Assembly: GCA_965228005.1 (NCBI GenBank)
Contig: CBDDGV010000003.1
Span: forward strand, 1,178,001-1,242,000
DNA length: 64,000 nt
DNA from: JBCCXZ01 sp965228005
GTDB lineage: Bacteria > Planctomycetota > Planctomycetia > Pirellulales > Lacipirellulaceae
Direction of reading: 5' to 3'
This document shows positions 27,451 to 35,436 of this stretch, in pieces. How positions within the stretch are numbered: the first letter of the stretch is position 1; each line of letters begins with the position of its first letter. The translations under genes were made by a program, and so were the position numbers. The notes under the pieces were generated by a model. The model saw nothing but the letters and a program-made list of their open reading frames with translations, had not been told where the DNA came from and ran no database searches.

Positions 27451-27762
27451 TCGGATGCGGAGTGCGGATTTCGGATTGCGGAATGCCTGAGGGGGCTCAC
27501 TCACAGGTGCGCTAATAGCCGCCGACCTACGGTCGGCGGTCGCCCCGGCGCAGACTCAACAAACTCAATCGACCCGCCGTGCAGCGCCGTTTGACCCGAA
27601 GTCGCCAAGAACGCCGCCCGCCGAGCAAATCTGCCCCGGTGGCAGCACTGCCGGCGCCGACGCGAAACGCCCTTCGCCGCTCCGCGGCCCGTCGATATAC
27701 TCCCGCGCGATTCTCCCACCCCCACGCCCGCCGACCGTGCCCTTCAACCGAAGTAGCGTGCT
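27451..27762. other. Divergent intergenic region with hairpin
   Basis: 312 bases between the YdjM-like gene (minus) and cvpA (plus). It starts with short near-repeats of the form GATGCGGAGTGCGG / GATTTCGGATTGCGG, then holds the GCCGCCGACC hairpin listed separately. I see no coding frame with a ribosome site and no promoter I can defend. Confidence 0.5.
27519..27539. repeat. REP-like hairpin, copy A
   Basis: Perfect 9-bp inverted repeat CCGCCGACC / GGTCGGCGG with a 3-nt loop, between divergent genes. The same arms recur at 32485 and 40862, always intergenic, so this is a dispersed palindrome family. Confidence 0.65.
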
Positions 27763-28521
27763 ATGCAAACCTACGACGTGATCATGCTGTTGGTGCTTAT
27801 CACCGCCACGCTGTTCGGTTTCTTCAAGGGGATGGCCTGGCAGATAGCATCGATAGCATCTCTGGTGCTGAGCTACGTCGCCGCGCTGCGTTTCGCCGAC
27901 CAACTGGCGCCCACCTTCGAGGGCTTCGCCCCGCCGCCGCTCAACAAGTTCGTCGCCATGCTGGTGATCTACATGGCCACGTCGCTCGTGATCTGGACCG
28001 TGTTCCGCGTCGTCCGCGGCGTCATCGACAAAGTGAAGCTGGAATACTTCGACCGGCAGATGGGCGCCCTGTTCGGCTTCGCCAAGGGCGTAGGCCTCTG
28101 CGTGGCGATCACCTTCTTCGCCGTCTCGCTGCTGCCGCAGGCCCAGAAAGACACGATCCTCGCCTCCAAGGCAGGGCACTACATCGTGGTGTTGTTGGAC
28201 AAGACCGAATCGGCCGTGCCGCCCGAACTGCACGATGTCGTCTCGCCCTACCTGAACCGGATCGAGGAGCGGCTCGACCCGGATTACCAGGGCCCGCCCA
28301 GCGAAGACATCCGCTCGCTCTGGCCGCAGGCCCAGAACATGCTGGAGTGGCAGGCGCCCGCTCCCGGGGCCCCGGACGCGAACAGCTTCCAAGCAGGGCA
28401 GGGGGGGCAAACAGGGCAGGGGGGGCCCGGATTCGGGAACGACCAGCAGCCCGGAGGGTTCTTCCCGCCGCCCGCCTCAACGCCTGCCGATCAGGCCAGC
28501 TACGGCCAGCCGCGCTTCTGA
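27763..28521 (+). CDS. CvpA-family membrane protein with Gly/Gln-rich tail
   Basis: 252 residues. The first 165 contain four transmembrane helices in the CvpA order; seen are DVIMLLVLITATLFGFFKGM at the N-terminus (the conserved DxxxxxxxxxxGxxKG pattern) and a central GALFGFAKGVGLCVA. CvpA was first linked to colicin V production and is needed for envelope integrity in some bacteria. The remainder is a soluble, low-complexity tail with two tandem QAGQGGQTGQGG-type stretches and Pro-rich end. It precedes an SGNH hydrolase gene by 124 nt on the same strand. Confidence 0.86.
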   Translation: MQTYDVIMLLVLITATLFGFFKGMAWQIASIASLVLSYVAALRFADQLAPTFEGFAPPPLNKFVAMLVIYMATSLVIWTVFRVVRGVIDKVKLEYFDRQMGALFGFAKGVGLCVAITFFAVSLLPQAQKDTILASKAGHYIVVLLDKTESAVPPELHDVVSPYLNRIEERLDPDYQGPPSEDIRSLWPQAQNMLEWQAPAPGAPDANSFQAGQGGQTGQGGPGFGNDQQPGGFFPPPASTPADQASYGQPRF

Positions 28522-28645
28522 CCCGGGCTACGCACGCCTTCTTCCGGCCAATCCCCCGCGGCGCCTTTCCGCGCGCACCCGCCCGCCGATTTGGCTAGAC
28601 TGGTGCCTTCCTGCACACGCACGCTTCAGGAAGGGGACCCCAGTC

Positions 28646-29764
28646 ATGGCCGAATCAGTAGAAGAACAGCTCTCCAAGCAGAACCGCCGCCGCTTCCTCG
28701 CCCAGGGCGCCGCCGTGGGCGCTGGGCTCGCGGCCTCGACCGCCGTCGCCCAGCAGGGCGTTGAACGCAGCGTGCTCGTGCCCAGCTCTCAGCCGACCAC
28801 GCCCACGCCCGCCGAGCCCCTCCGGCTGCCCGAGGAGATCGACCCGCCCGCCCTCCAGCCTGTCGCCGCCCAAGGGCCCGCCGGGCCGATCATTACCCCC
28901 GGCGCCACCGTGCTCTTCCAGGGCGACTCGATCACCGACGCCGGCCGCCAACGCGGCAGCGCCGCCGCCAACGACCGCAAAGCCCTCGGCAAGGGCTACG
29001 CCTTCCTCGCCGCCGCCGAGCTGCTCGTCGCCTACCCTGACTACGGCCTGCAGATGCACAACCGCGGCATCAGCGGCAACAAGGTCCCCGACCTCGCAGA
29101 ACGCTGGCAGGCCGACTGCCTCGACCTCATGCCCGACGTGGTGAGCATCCTCATCGGCGTCAACGACCTCTGGCATCGCTTCACCCACGGCTACGAGGGC
29201 ACGCCCGAGAGCTACCTCGCTGGCTACCGCGAGTTGATCGAGCGCACCAAGGCCTCGCTCCCCGCGGCGAAGCTCGTGCTCTGCGAGCCGTTCATCTTCC
29301 AAGTCGGCCGCGTGGACGCCAAGTTCTTCCCCGCCTACGACGCCTACCGCGAGGCCGCCGAGTCGCTTGCCGCCGAGTACGCCGACGTGTGGGTGCCGTT
29401 CATGAGCATGTTCCAGGCCGCCACGGAGATCGCCCCGCCCGAGGCGTGGGTCCCCGACGGCGTCCACCCGTCGCCCGCCGGTTCGGCGCTCATGGCCAGC
29501 ACGTGGGTCCGCTCGGTCGAAGCGGTCGGCGCAGTCGCGCCCGCCGAAGAGCAGGTCGAGGCGGTCACCTACCAAAAGCCCGCGCCCGCCGCGCAGCCGC
29601 AGCAACAACCTCGACAGCAGCAAACGGCACAACAAACCGCCGAGGAGCAGCGGCGTCGGCGCAGACGCGCTGAAGAAGTCGAAGGCGAACCCGCGGGCGA
29701 AGAAGCCCCCGTCGGCCGCGGCGGACGCATCCGCAACATCATCCGCCGAAGGCTCGGCCGCTGA
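28646..29764 (+). CDS. Exported SGNH/GDSL hydrolase
   Basis: 372 residues. The N-terminus NRRRFLAQGAAVGAGLAAST is Tat-like, with RRxFL. The catalytic domain shows block I FQGDSITDAG (Ser nucleophile), block II RGISGNKV, block III IGVNDLW, and block V DGVHPSPAG with the Asp-His dyad. Such enzymes deacetylate or de-esterify carbohydrates, for example in acetylxylan or rhamnogalacturonan degradation. The last 75 residues are Gln-rich, then Arg-rich (RRRRRAEEVEGE and NIIRRRLGR). Strictly spaced (9 nt) before the M28 peptidase gene, so the two form an operon. Confidence 0.88.
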   Translation: MAESVEEQLSKQNRRRFLAQGAAVGAGLAASTAVAQQGVERSVLVPSSQPTTPTPAEPLRLPEEIDPPALQPVAAQGPAGPIITPGATVLFQGDSITDAGRQRGSAAANDRKALGKGYAFLAAAELLVAYPDYGLQMHNRGISGNKVPDLAERWQADCLDLMPDVVSILIGVNDLWHRFTHGYEGTPESYLAGYRELIERTKASLPAAKLVLCEPFIFQVGRVDAKFFPAYDAYREAAESLAAEYADVWVPFMSMFQAATEIAPPEAWVPDGVHPSPAGSALMASTWVRSVEAVGAVAPAEEQVEAVTYQKPAPAAQPQQQPRQQQTAQQTAEEQRRRRRRAEEVEGEPAGEEAPVGRGGRIRNIIRRRLGR

Positions 29765-29773
29765 GGGTTGGCG

Positions 29774-31351
29774 ATGAACCGACGCGTCCTCCGCCTCGCT
29801 GCGCTGTGGATCGCCTGCGGCTTCCCATCGCCCGCGCCCTCGGCAGAGGAACCCCCGCCGCCGTTCACCCCCGAGGTGTTCCGCTCCCACGTTGAGTTCC
29901 TCGCCTCCGACGACCTCGCCGGCCGTTTCCCCGGTACCGGCGGCTCGGCGGAAGCCTCGGAGTACATCATCCAGCAGCTCAAGCAGGCCGGCTGGGAACC
30001 GTTCGGCGACGACGGCGGCTGGCTGCAGAGCTTCCCGTTCGAGCTCCGAACCAACGTCGCCGGGATGGCCGCCGGCGAGACGGTCCTCGCCCGCATGCCC
30101 GGCCGCGGCGGGCTGGCCGACGAGGCGGTCATCTTCACCGCCCACTACGACCACATCGGCATCCTCCGCGCGGAGCAGGAGTTCACCGACGACTTCATCT
30201 ACAACGGTGCCGACGACAACGCCTCGGGAGTGGCCGCCATCCTGATGATCGCCCAGGCGCTCGCCGTCGCCTCCGACTTGCCCGACTCGCACCGCACGCT
30301 GATCTTTGCTTCCTTCGACGCCGAGGAGCAGGGCCTCGTCGGCGCCAAGCACTACGTGCGTCATCCGCGCTGGCCGCTGGAGAAGACCGCCGCGGTGATC
30401 AACTTCGACGGAGTCGGCCGGCTCCGACTCGGCAAGTTCTTCGCCTCCGACGCGGAGACCAGCCCCGTGCTCGCCGAGTTCGTCCGCGCAGCCGCCCGCG
30501 AGCAGGGCCTCGTCGCCGAGACCAACTTCGGCGGCCACGGACGCAGCGACCACGTCCCGTTCCAAGAACAGCGCATCCCCGGCATGCACCTGTTCACCGG
30601 CGCCCACCGCGACTACCACCAGCTGACCGACGAACTCGACCGGCTCAACCTGCGGGGCGGGGCGCTGGTCGCCTACATCGGCTACCAAACCGTCCGCAAG
30701 GCCGCCACGCACCCCGGGCCGATCGAGTTCAAAGAACTCGAACCGAAGTTCCGCATGTCGGTCATCCTGCACCTGATCCGCTCGATGGGACTCATCCCCA
30801 ACGTCAACGCCCAGGAGGGCCGCTACCCGGAGATCCTGTTCGTCGTCCCCGGCAGCGCCGCCGCCCGGCACGGCATGCGCTCCGGCGACAAGATCACCTC
30901 GATCAACGGCATGCGGATCAACCGCGTCGAAGACACGCTTATCATCTTCCCGCAGCTCACGTTTGAGGACGGCCTGAGGATGACCGTCCTCCGCGGCGAC
31001 GGCGATAAAGAAATCGAGGTCAACCTGCCCGCGGAGTTCTTCGCCGGCTTGAGCGGCCCGGCGGCCAAGCCGCTGGAGAACGGAAACTACTCCGTTGAGT
31101 TCGTCTACCGGCCGTCGGCAAAGCCCGAAACCGTTGCGGTTGCTGGTTCGTTTAACCAATGGCAGCCCGCAACGAATCTGATGACCGCCGACGAGAAAGG
31201 CGTCTACCGCACGACGCTCGAGCTCGCCCCCGGCGTGTACGAGTACAAGTTCGTCGTTGACAGCAAAACGTGGGAAGCCGACCCGCGGAACCTCAACCAA
31301 ACCGGCCCCGACGACAACAGCGTGCTGTCGGTTGGCGGAGAGAGTGAGTAG
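29774..31351 (+). CDS. Exported M28 peptidase with PDZ and glycogen-binding-like domains
   Basis: 525 residues from the ATG, with GAGGG about 6 nt upstream. Signal peptide WIACGFPSPAPSAEE region; peptidase domain with the zinc ligands FTAHYDHIG (His), GADDNASG (bridging Asp), FDAEEQGLVGAKHYV (catalytic Glu and ligand) and a late GAHRDYHQ (His), so the cocatalytic di-zinc site is intact. Then PDZ-type PGSAAARHGMRSGDKI at about 350-430, and a C-terminal 80-residue AMPK/CBM48-like early-set domain (VAVAGSFNQWQPATNLM, then GVYEYKFVVDSKTWEADP). Members cleave N-terminal residues of peptides outside the cytoplasm. The carbohydrate-binding-like domain is an unusual addition. Confidence 0.88.
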   Translation: MNRRVLRLAALWIACGFPSPAPSAEEPPPPFTPEVFRSHVEFLASDDLAGRFPGTGGSAEASEYIIQQLKQAGWEPFGDDGGWLQSFPFELRTNVAGMAAGETVLARMPGRGGLADEAVIFTAHYDHIGILRAEQEFTDDFIYNGADDNASGVAAILMIAQALAVASDLPDSHRTLIFASFDAEEQGLVGAKHYVRHPRWPLEKTAAVINFDGVGRLRLGKFFASDAETSPVLAEFVRAAAREQGLVAETNFGGHGRSDHVPFQEQRIPGMHLFTGAHRDYHQLTDELDRLNLRGGALVAYIGYQTVRKAATHPGPIEFKELEPKFRMSVILHLIRSMGLIPNVNAQEGRYPEILFVVPGSAAARHGMRSGDKITSINGMRINRVEDTLIIFPQLTFEDGLRMTVLRGDGDKEIEVNLPAEFFAGLSGPAAKPLENGNYSVEFVYRPSAKPETVAVAGSFNQWQPATNLMTADEKGVYRTTLELAPGVYEYKFVVDSKTWEADPRNLNQTGPDDNSVLSVGGESE

Positions 31352-31463
31352 CCGAGCTAGATAACGGACGGAATGCGGGCAGGGGGCCTCAAACCGCAGA
31401 AAAACAGCCCCGAAACGAACATAACAACGATTATCGGACGTTGGGTTGAGGGGCAGCCGACCC

Positions 31464-32429
31464 CTACTCCGCCTCGATAAACCGCCCCATGTTGCGGAAC
31501 TTCTCGTACCGACCGCGGAGCAGATCGTCCTTCGGGATCGCGTTCAGCTCACGCAGCGTCTTCGCCAGGTACATCTTCAGACGCGTCGCCATCTGGTGAT
31601 GATCGCGGTGGGCGCCGCCAAGCGGCTCTTCGATCACGTCGTCCACGGCGCCGAGTTCTTTCAGGTGCTTCGACGTGCACTTGAGCGCCTCCGCGGCCCG
31701 CTCGGCGTAGTCGTGGCTCTTCCAGAGGATGCCCGCGCAGCCCTCGGGGCTGATCACCGAGTAGTAGGCGTTCTGCAGGATCGCGATCCGGTCGCCCACG
31801 CCGATCCCCAGAGCGCCGCCGGACCCCCCTTCCCCGATCACGACGCAGATGATCGGCGTCGGCAGCTTCGACATCGCCAGCATGCTCTCGGCGATGACTT
31901 GCGCCTGGCCGCGCTCCTCGGCGCCCACGCCCGGGTACGCGCCGGGCGTGTCGATCATCGTGATGATCGGGAGCCCGAACTTCGCTGCCATCCGCATCTT
32001 CTGCATCGCCTTGCGGTACCCCTCGGGGTGCGACATGCCGAAGTTCGTTTCGGTCCGCTCCTTGGTGTTCTTCCCCTTGTGGTGCCCGGCCAGCAGCACC
32101 TTGTGCTCGTCGATCTTCGCGAAACCCGTTCGCAACGCACGGTCGTCGCCGTAGAACTTGTCGCCGTGCAGCTCGACGAACTCGTCAAACACCAAATCGA
32201 TGTAGTCGCTCAGCAGCGGCCGCTCCGGGTGCCGGGCGATCCGCACCGTCTCCCAGGGCGTCAGGTTGTTGTAGATCGTCCGCGTCGTCTCGGTGAGCTG
32301 CTTGCGCAGCCCCCGCACACGCTCGTGCTGCTCGGGCGTCTTGTCGGCGACCGCGTCGATCTGCTCGATCTGGTCCTGCAACTCGTAGATCGGTTGCTCA
32401 AACGGAAGTCGAAACGTCGAAGAAGGCAT
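31464..32429 (-). CDS. accA: Acetyl-CoA carboxylase carboxyltransferase, alpha subunit
   Basis: 321 residues, normal for AccA. Transfers the carboxyl group from carboxybiotin to acetyl-CoA to make malonyl-CoA, with AccD as partner. Seen: the N-terminal helical region (FEQPIYELQDQIEQIDAV), FYGDDRALRTGFA, the oxyanion-forming IDTPGAYPGVGAEERGQ and GEGGSGGALGIGVGD, and RTIEAE-type end. The ATG giving MPSSTFRLPFEQ is chosen because the longer frame lacks an AccA start. A kinase gene lies 94 nt upstream on the same strand. No accD is in the window. Confidence 0.96.
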   Translation of the reverse strand: MPSSTFRLPFEQPIYELQDQIEQIDAVADKTPEQHERVRGLRKQLTETTRTIYNNLTPWETVRIARHPERPLLSDYIDLVFDEFVELHGDKFYGDDRALRTGFAKIDEHKVLLAGHHKGKNTKERTETNFGMSHPEGYRKAMQKMRMAAKFGLPIITMIDTPGAYPGVGAEERGQAQVIAESMLAMSKLPTPIICVVIGEGGSGGALGIGVGDRIAILQNAYYSVISPEGCAGILWKSHDYAERAAEALKCTSKHLKELGAVDDVIEEPLGGAHRDHHQMATRLKMYLAKTLRELNAIPKDDLLRGRYEKFRNMGRFIEAE

Positions 32430-32484
32430 CGCAGGTCTTTTTTGAATCTCCAACACCGCCGCCGGAGCGGCCGAACCATCCCAG

Positions 32485-32506
32485 CCGCCGACCCACAAGT
32501 CGGCGG
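32485..32506. repeat. REP-like hairpin, copy B
   Basis: CCGCCGAC / GTCGGCGG arms with a 6-nt loop, in the 94-nt gap between the kinase gene and accA. Same family as the copies at 27519 and 40862. Lying inside a likely operon, it could attenuate or stabilise the transcript. Confidence 0.6.
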
Positions 32507-32523
32507 TCTCCAACCCCGTGTTC

Positions 32524-33417
32524 CTACATCGAGTCTTCCTCGGCGGCCGCCTCGGCCTCGGGGTCGGGCTTCTTCGGCTTCAGGTGGAAGCACCGCCCCG
32601 CCTTCATCTCCCGGTAGAACTCCATCAACGACTCCGGCCGGTTCGCCGGCTCCTTCTCCAGCATCCGGTGCACCAGCTTCGCGAAGGCCGGCTGCACGTT
32701 CTTCTGGATCATCTCCAGCGGCTGCGGCTTCGCCTTGAGGTGCTTGTTCAGCAGTTCGGTCGAGCTGCTCGCCGTGAACGGCAGCTTGCCCGCCATGAGC
32801 TCGTAAACCATGCAGCCGAAGCTGTAGATGTCCGTCCGCGCGTCGCCGATCTGGCCGCGGATCTGCTCCGGCGCCATGTAGCTGTACGTCCCCTGCACCT
32901 GCGTCTTGCCGCCCAGCAGCTTACCAACGCCCTTGGGGATCTTCCGTGAGATCGTGAAGTCGATCAGCCGCACGTGGTTTTCGTCGCTCACCAGGTAGTT
33001 GTCCGGCTTGATGTCGCGGTGCACCCAGCCCTGCTTGTGCATGTGCTCCAGCGCCAGCGCGGCCTCGCTGAGGATCTCGCTCATCCGCCAGTGCAGCTTC
33101 TCGACGCCCTCGTTCATCTGCTGCTTGAGGTTGGGCGTCTTGAACAGCTCCATGGTCAGGTACGCCCCGTCCTTGCCGGCGCCGTAGTCGTACGTCTTGA
33201 TGATCCCCCGGTGATCGAGGTCCTTGCCGACGTTGTACTCGTGCTTCAGCTCGTTGACCGCCTGGCGGGTGTGCTTCTTTCCGGGCGGCAGCCACTTCAT
33301 GGCGTACGCCGTCGTCTCCGACATCGGCCGCACCGCCCAGATCTCGTACACCGCCCCCGCCCGGATGAGGTGGAACATCCTGTAGGGGCCGACGAATTCC
33401 TTGCCGCTGGCTGCCAT
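32524..33417 (-). CDS. Soluble Ser/Thr protein kinase with altered DFG
   Basis: 297 residues, kinase domain plus a short acidic tail (EAEAAAEEDSM); no membrane helix. Seen: Lys at 41 in YAMKW, HRDIKPDN at 133-140 intact, but DFG is replaced by DFT at 153-155 and the Gly-rich loop is degenerate (LIRAGAVYEIW), while APE at 182-184 is intact. The altered Gly suggests an atypical kinase, possibly with low activity or a distinct metal site. It stands immediately upstream of accA, raising the idea of linked expression with fatty-acid synthesis, but that is inference from position. Confidence 0.88.
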   Translation of the reverse strand: MAASGKEFVGPYRMFHLIRAGAVYEIWAVRPMSETTAYAMKWLPPGKKHTRQAVNELKHEYNVGKDLDHRGIIKTYDYGAGKDGAYLTMELFKTPNLKQQMNEGVEKLHWRMSEILSEAALALEHMHKQGWVHRDIKPDNYLVSDENHVRLIDFTISRKIPKGVGKLLGGKTQVQGTYSYMAPEQIRGQIGDARTDIYSFGCMVYELMAGKLPFTASSSTELLNKHLKAKPQPLEMIQKNVQPAFAKLVHRMLEKEPANRPESLMEFYREMKAGRCFHLKPKKPDPEAEAAAEEDSM

Positions 33418-33514
33418 TCGGGGGGTAAGTGCGAGAGGACTGGCGGGGTTCAGCTAAACCACACAGTCTAAACCGCCGGCGACCGGCGCGGAAGGCCGCC
33501 CGCGCCGACCGGCA

Positions 33515-34264
33515 TCAGTCATCCATGCTCGAGTAGAATACCCGCAAAAGGCACAACCCCTGCGGCGGAGCCGTCTGCCCCGCCGCCCGCCGGTCGCACG
33601 CCGCGAGCGCCTCGGCCACCCACGCCTCCTCGCGCAGCCCCCTGCCCACTTCGACCAGCGTGCCGGCGATGATCCGCACCATGTTGTAGAGAAAACCGTC
33701 GCCCTCGACCTCGATCGTCACCGCGTCGCCCGATCGCGTGACCTCAACCGCTCGGATCGTCCGCACCGTCGATTCCCGCTCCGAGCCCGCCGACTCGAAG
33801 CTCGCGAAGTCGTGCCGCCCGACCAGGGCTTGCCCGGCGCGGTGCATCGCCGCCTCGTCGAGCGGTTGCGGAACGTGCCACACGAATCGACGCTCCGCCA
33901 CCGGCCGCACCCGCGCGTTGTGCGCCCGGTACCGGTAACGTTTGCCGGCCGCGTCGTGCGTCGCGTGGAACCCTTTCGGAGCCGCCTCGACCGCAACCAC
34001 CGCCGCGTCGTCCGGAAGCTTCGCGTTGAGCGCCCCCTGCACCCCCGCCGCGTCGAGCGACGCCCGCGTCGTGAGGGCTGCGACCTGCCCCAGGGCGTGC
34101 ACCCCCGAGTCGGTCCGGCTCGCCGCGGTCACCAGGGGCTCTTCGCCGGTCACCTCACGCCAGGCGGCTTCGAGTACGCCCTGCACCGTCCGCTGCTGCG
34201 GCTGACGTTGCCACCCGCAGAAGTCGGTGCCCTCGTACGCCAGCGTCAGCTTCCAGGTCGGCAT
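33515..34264 (-). CDS. truA: tRNA pseudouridine(38-40) synthase
   Basis: 249 residues. Converts U38-U40 of the anticodon stem to pseudouridine. Seen: LAYEGTDFCGWQRQPQQRTV at the N-terminus, the catalytic-Asp segment ASRTDSGVHALGQ, a GKRYRYRAHN strand and the late FLYNMVRIIAGTLVEVGRG. All are standard TruA elements. The ATG lies 8 nt after the asd stop, so the two are cotranscribed. The frame continues antisense-like upstream over asd, but those residues are not TruA. Confidence 0.95.
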   Translation of the reverse strand: MPTWKLTLAYEGTDFCGWQRQPQQRTVQGVLEAAWREVTGEEPLVTAASRTDSGVHALGQVAALTTRASLDAAGVQGALNAKLPDDAAVVAVEAAPKGFHATHDAAGKRYRYRAHNARVRPVAERRFVWHVPQPLDEAAMHRAGQALVGRHDFASFESAGSERESTVRTIRAVEVTRSGDAVTIEVEGDGFLYNMVRIIAGTLVEVGRGLREEAWVAEALAACDRRAAGQTAPPQGLCLLRVFYSSMDD

Positions 34265-34272
34265 CGCCCCGC

Positions 34273-35286
34273 TCAGACAGCCGCCGCTGATTTGACCAAC
34301 AACTCCGCGATCTGCACCGCGTTCGTCGCGGCGCCCTTCCGCAGGTTGTCGCTCACGCACCAGAAGTTGAGGCCGTTCTCGCTGGAGAGGTCCTCGCGGA
34401 TGCGGCCGATGAACACCGCGTCGTCGCCGTCGCAGTCGGCGGGCATCGGGTACACGCCGGCAGAGAGGTCGTCCAGCACCTTGATGCCCGGCGTGGCCTC
34501 GAACAACTCCCGCGCCTCGTCGACGCCGATCTTCCGCTCGGTCTCCACCAGCATCGTCTCGCTGTGGCAGTTCGACACCGGCACCCGCACGCACGTGGGC
34601 GACACCTTGATCGTGTCGTCGCCGAAGATCTTGTGCGTCTCCCGCACCATCTTCATCTCTTCGCTCGTGTACCCGGCGTGCTTCTCCGAGCCGATCTGCG
34701 GGATGAGGTTCATCGCGATCGGGTGGGCGAACGCGTTGTACTCGTACGAATCGCCGGCGAGCGCCGCCTTCGTCCCGGCGACCAGGTCTTCCTGCCCGGC
34801 GACGCCGGCGCCGCTGGTCGCCTGGTAGGTGCTCACCACAACCCGCCGGATCTTCCCGGCGTCGTGCAGCGGTTTCATAGCGAGCACCATCTGGGTGGTC
34901 GAGCAGTTCGGGCTCGAGATGATCCCCTGGTGGTCGCGGACCGCCTCGGGGTTCACCTCGGGCACCACCAGCGGCACGCTGGGGTCCATCCGCCAGTAGC
35001 CGCTTTCGTCCACCACCACGCAGCCCCGCTCCTGGGCCCACGGGCAGAAGTCCTTCGCCACCGGGTCCGGCGTGCTGCCGATCGCCAGGTCGATGCCGTC
35101 GAACGCCTCGGGCGTCATCTCGACGACTGTGTGCTGCTCGCCCTTGAACTCGATCGTCGTGCCCGCTGACCGCTTCGAGGCCAGGAACGTGATCTTCTCG
35201 TAGGGGAAGTCACGCTCAGCGAGCAGGCGGCGGATGATCTGACCGACGGCGCCGGTCGCCCCGACGATGGCAATCGAGTCGAACAC
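34273..35286 (-). CDS. asd: Aspartate-semialdehyde dehydrogenase
   Basis: 337 residues from a GTG preceded by TTGGAG 6 nt upstream; an earlier GTG would add five residues. Reduces aspartyl phosphate to the semialdehyde for lysine, threonine, methionine and diaminopimelate synthesis, using NADPH. Seen: IAIVGATGAVGQ nucleotide loop, SSPNCSTTQMVLAMKPLHD with the catalytic Cys, TYQATSGAG and the substrate region RVPVSNCHSE. truA follows 8 nt downstream. No aspartokinase or dapA nearby. Confidence 0.95.
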   Translation of the reverse strand: MFDSIAIVGATGAVGQIIRRLLAERDFPYEKITFLASKRSAGTTIEFKGEQHTVVEMTPEAFDGIDLAIGSTPDPVAKDFCPWAQERGCVVVDESGYWRMDPSVPLVVPEVNPEAVRDHQGIISSPNCSTTQMVLAMKPLHDAGKIRRVVVSTYQATSGAGVAGQEDLVAGTKAALAGDSYEYNAFAHPIAMNLIPQIGSEKHAGYTSEEMKMVRETHKIFGDDTIKVSPTCVRVPVSNCHSETMLVETERKIGVDEARELFEATPGIKVLDDLSAGVYPMPADCDGDDAVFIGRIREDLSSENGLNFWCVSDNLRKGAATNAVQIAELLVKSAAAV

Positions 35287-35414
35287 GTTGGACTCCAACA
35301 CAGGGTGAGAAACAGACTGGCTGCGCTGAGGGAGGCAGGCCAGCCCCGTAGTATAGAAAGACTGCTCCTGCGGGACAACGCACCGGCCCCAAGGGTTCGC
35401 GTGATCCCTCAGAG

Positions 35415-35434
35415 CCCCGAGCGTCAGCGAGGGG
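35415..35434 (+). repeat. Dispersed repeat family, copy 1
   Basis: Contains CCGAGCGTCAGCGAGG with flanking C and G runs. Related copies lie at 40650 (same orientation), 60525 and 63981 (opposite orientation). The core is a partial palindrome (CCxAGCGTCAGCGAGG). It lies between the asd and DoxX genes, directly at the 3' end of the DoxX gene. Confidence 0.6.
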
Positions 35435-35436
35435 TG

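Noticed and set aside
2641..28430. Recurrent G-rich strings of the type GGGCAGGGG (for example at 10279, 18655, 28397 and 28417)
   Set aside because: They attract the eye as a possible Chi-like or polar motif, but I could not count them against expectation in this GC-rich DNA and most lie in coding sequence.
28655..31300. Very long minus-strand open frame (881 codons) opposite the SGNH hydrolase and M28 peptidase genes
   Set aside because: It is the antisense of two well-supported genes with intact catalytic motifs; its translation is Gly/Val/Asp/Arg-rich without domains. High-GC DNA gives such frames by codon-position bias.
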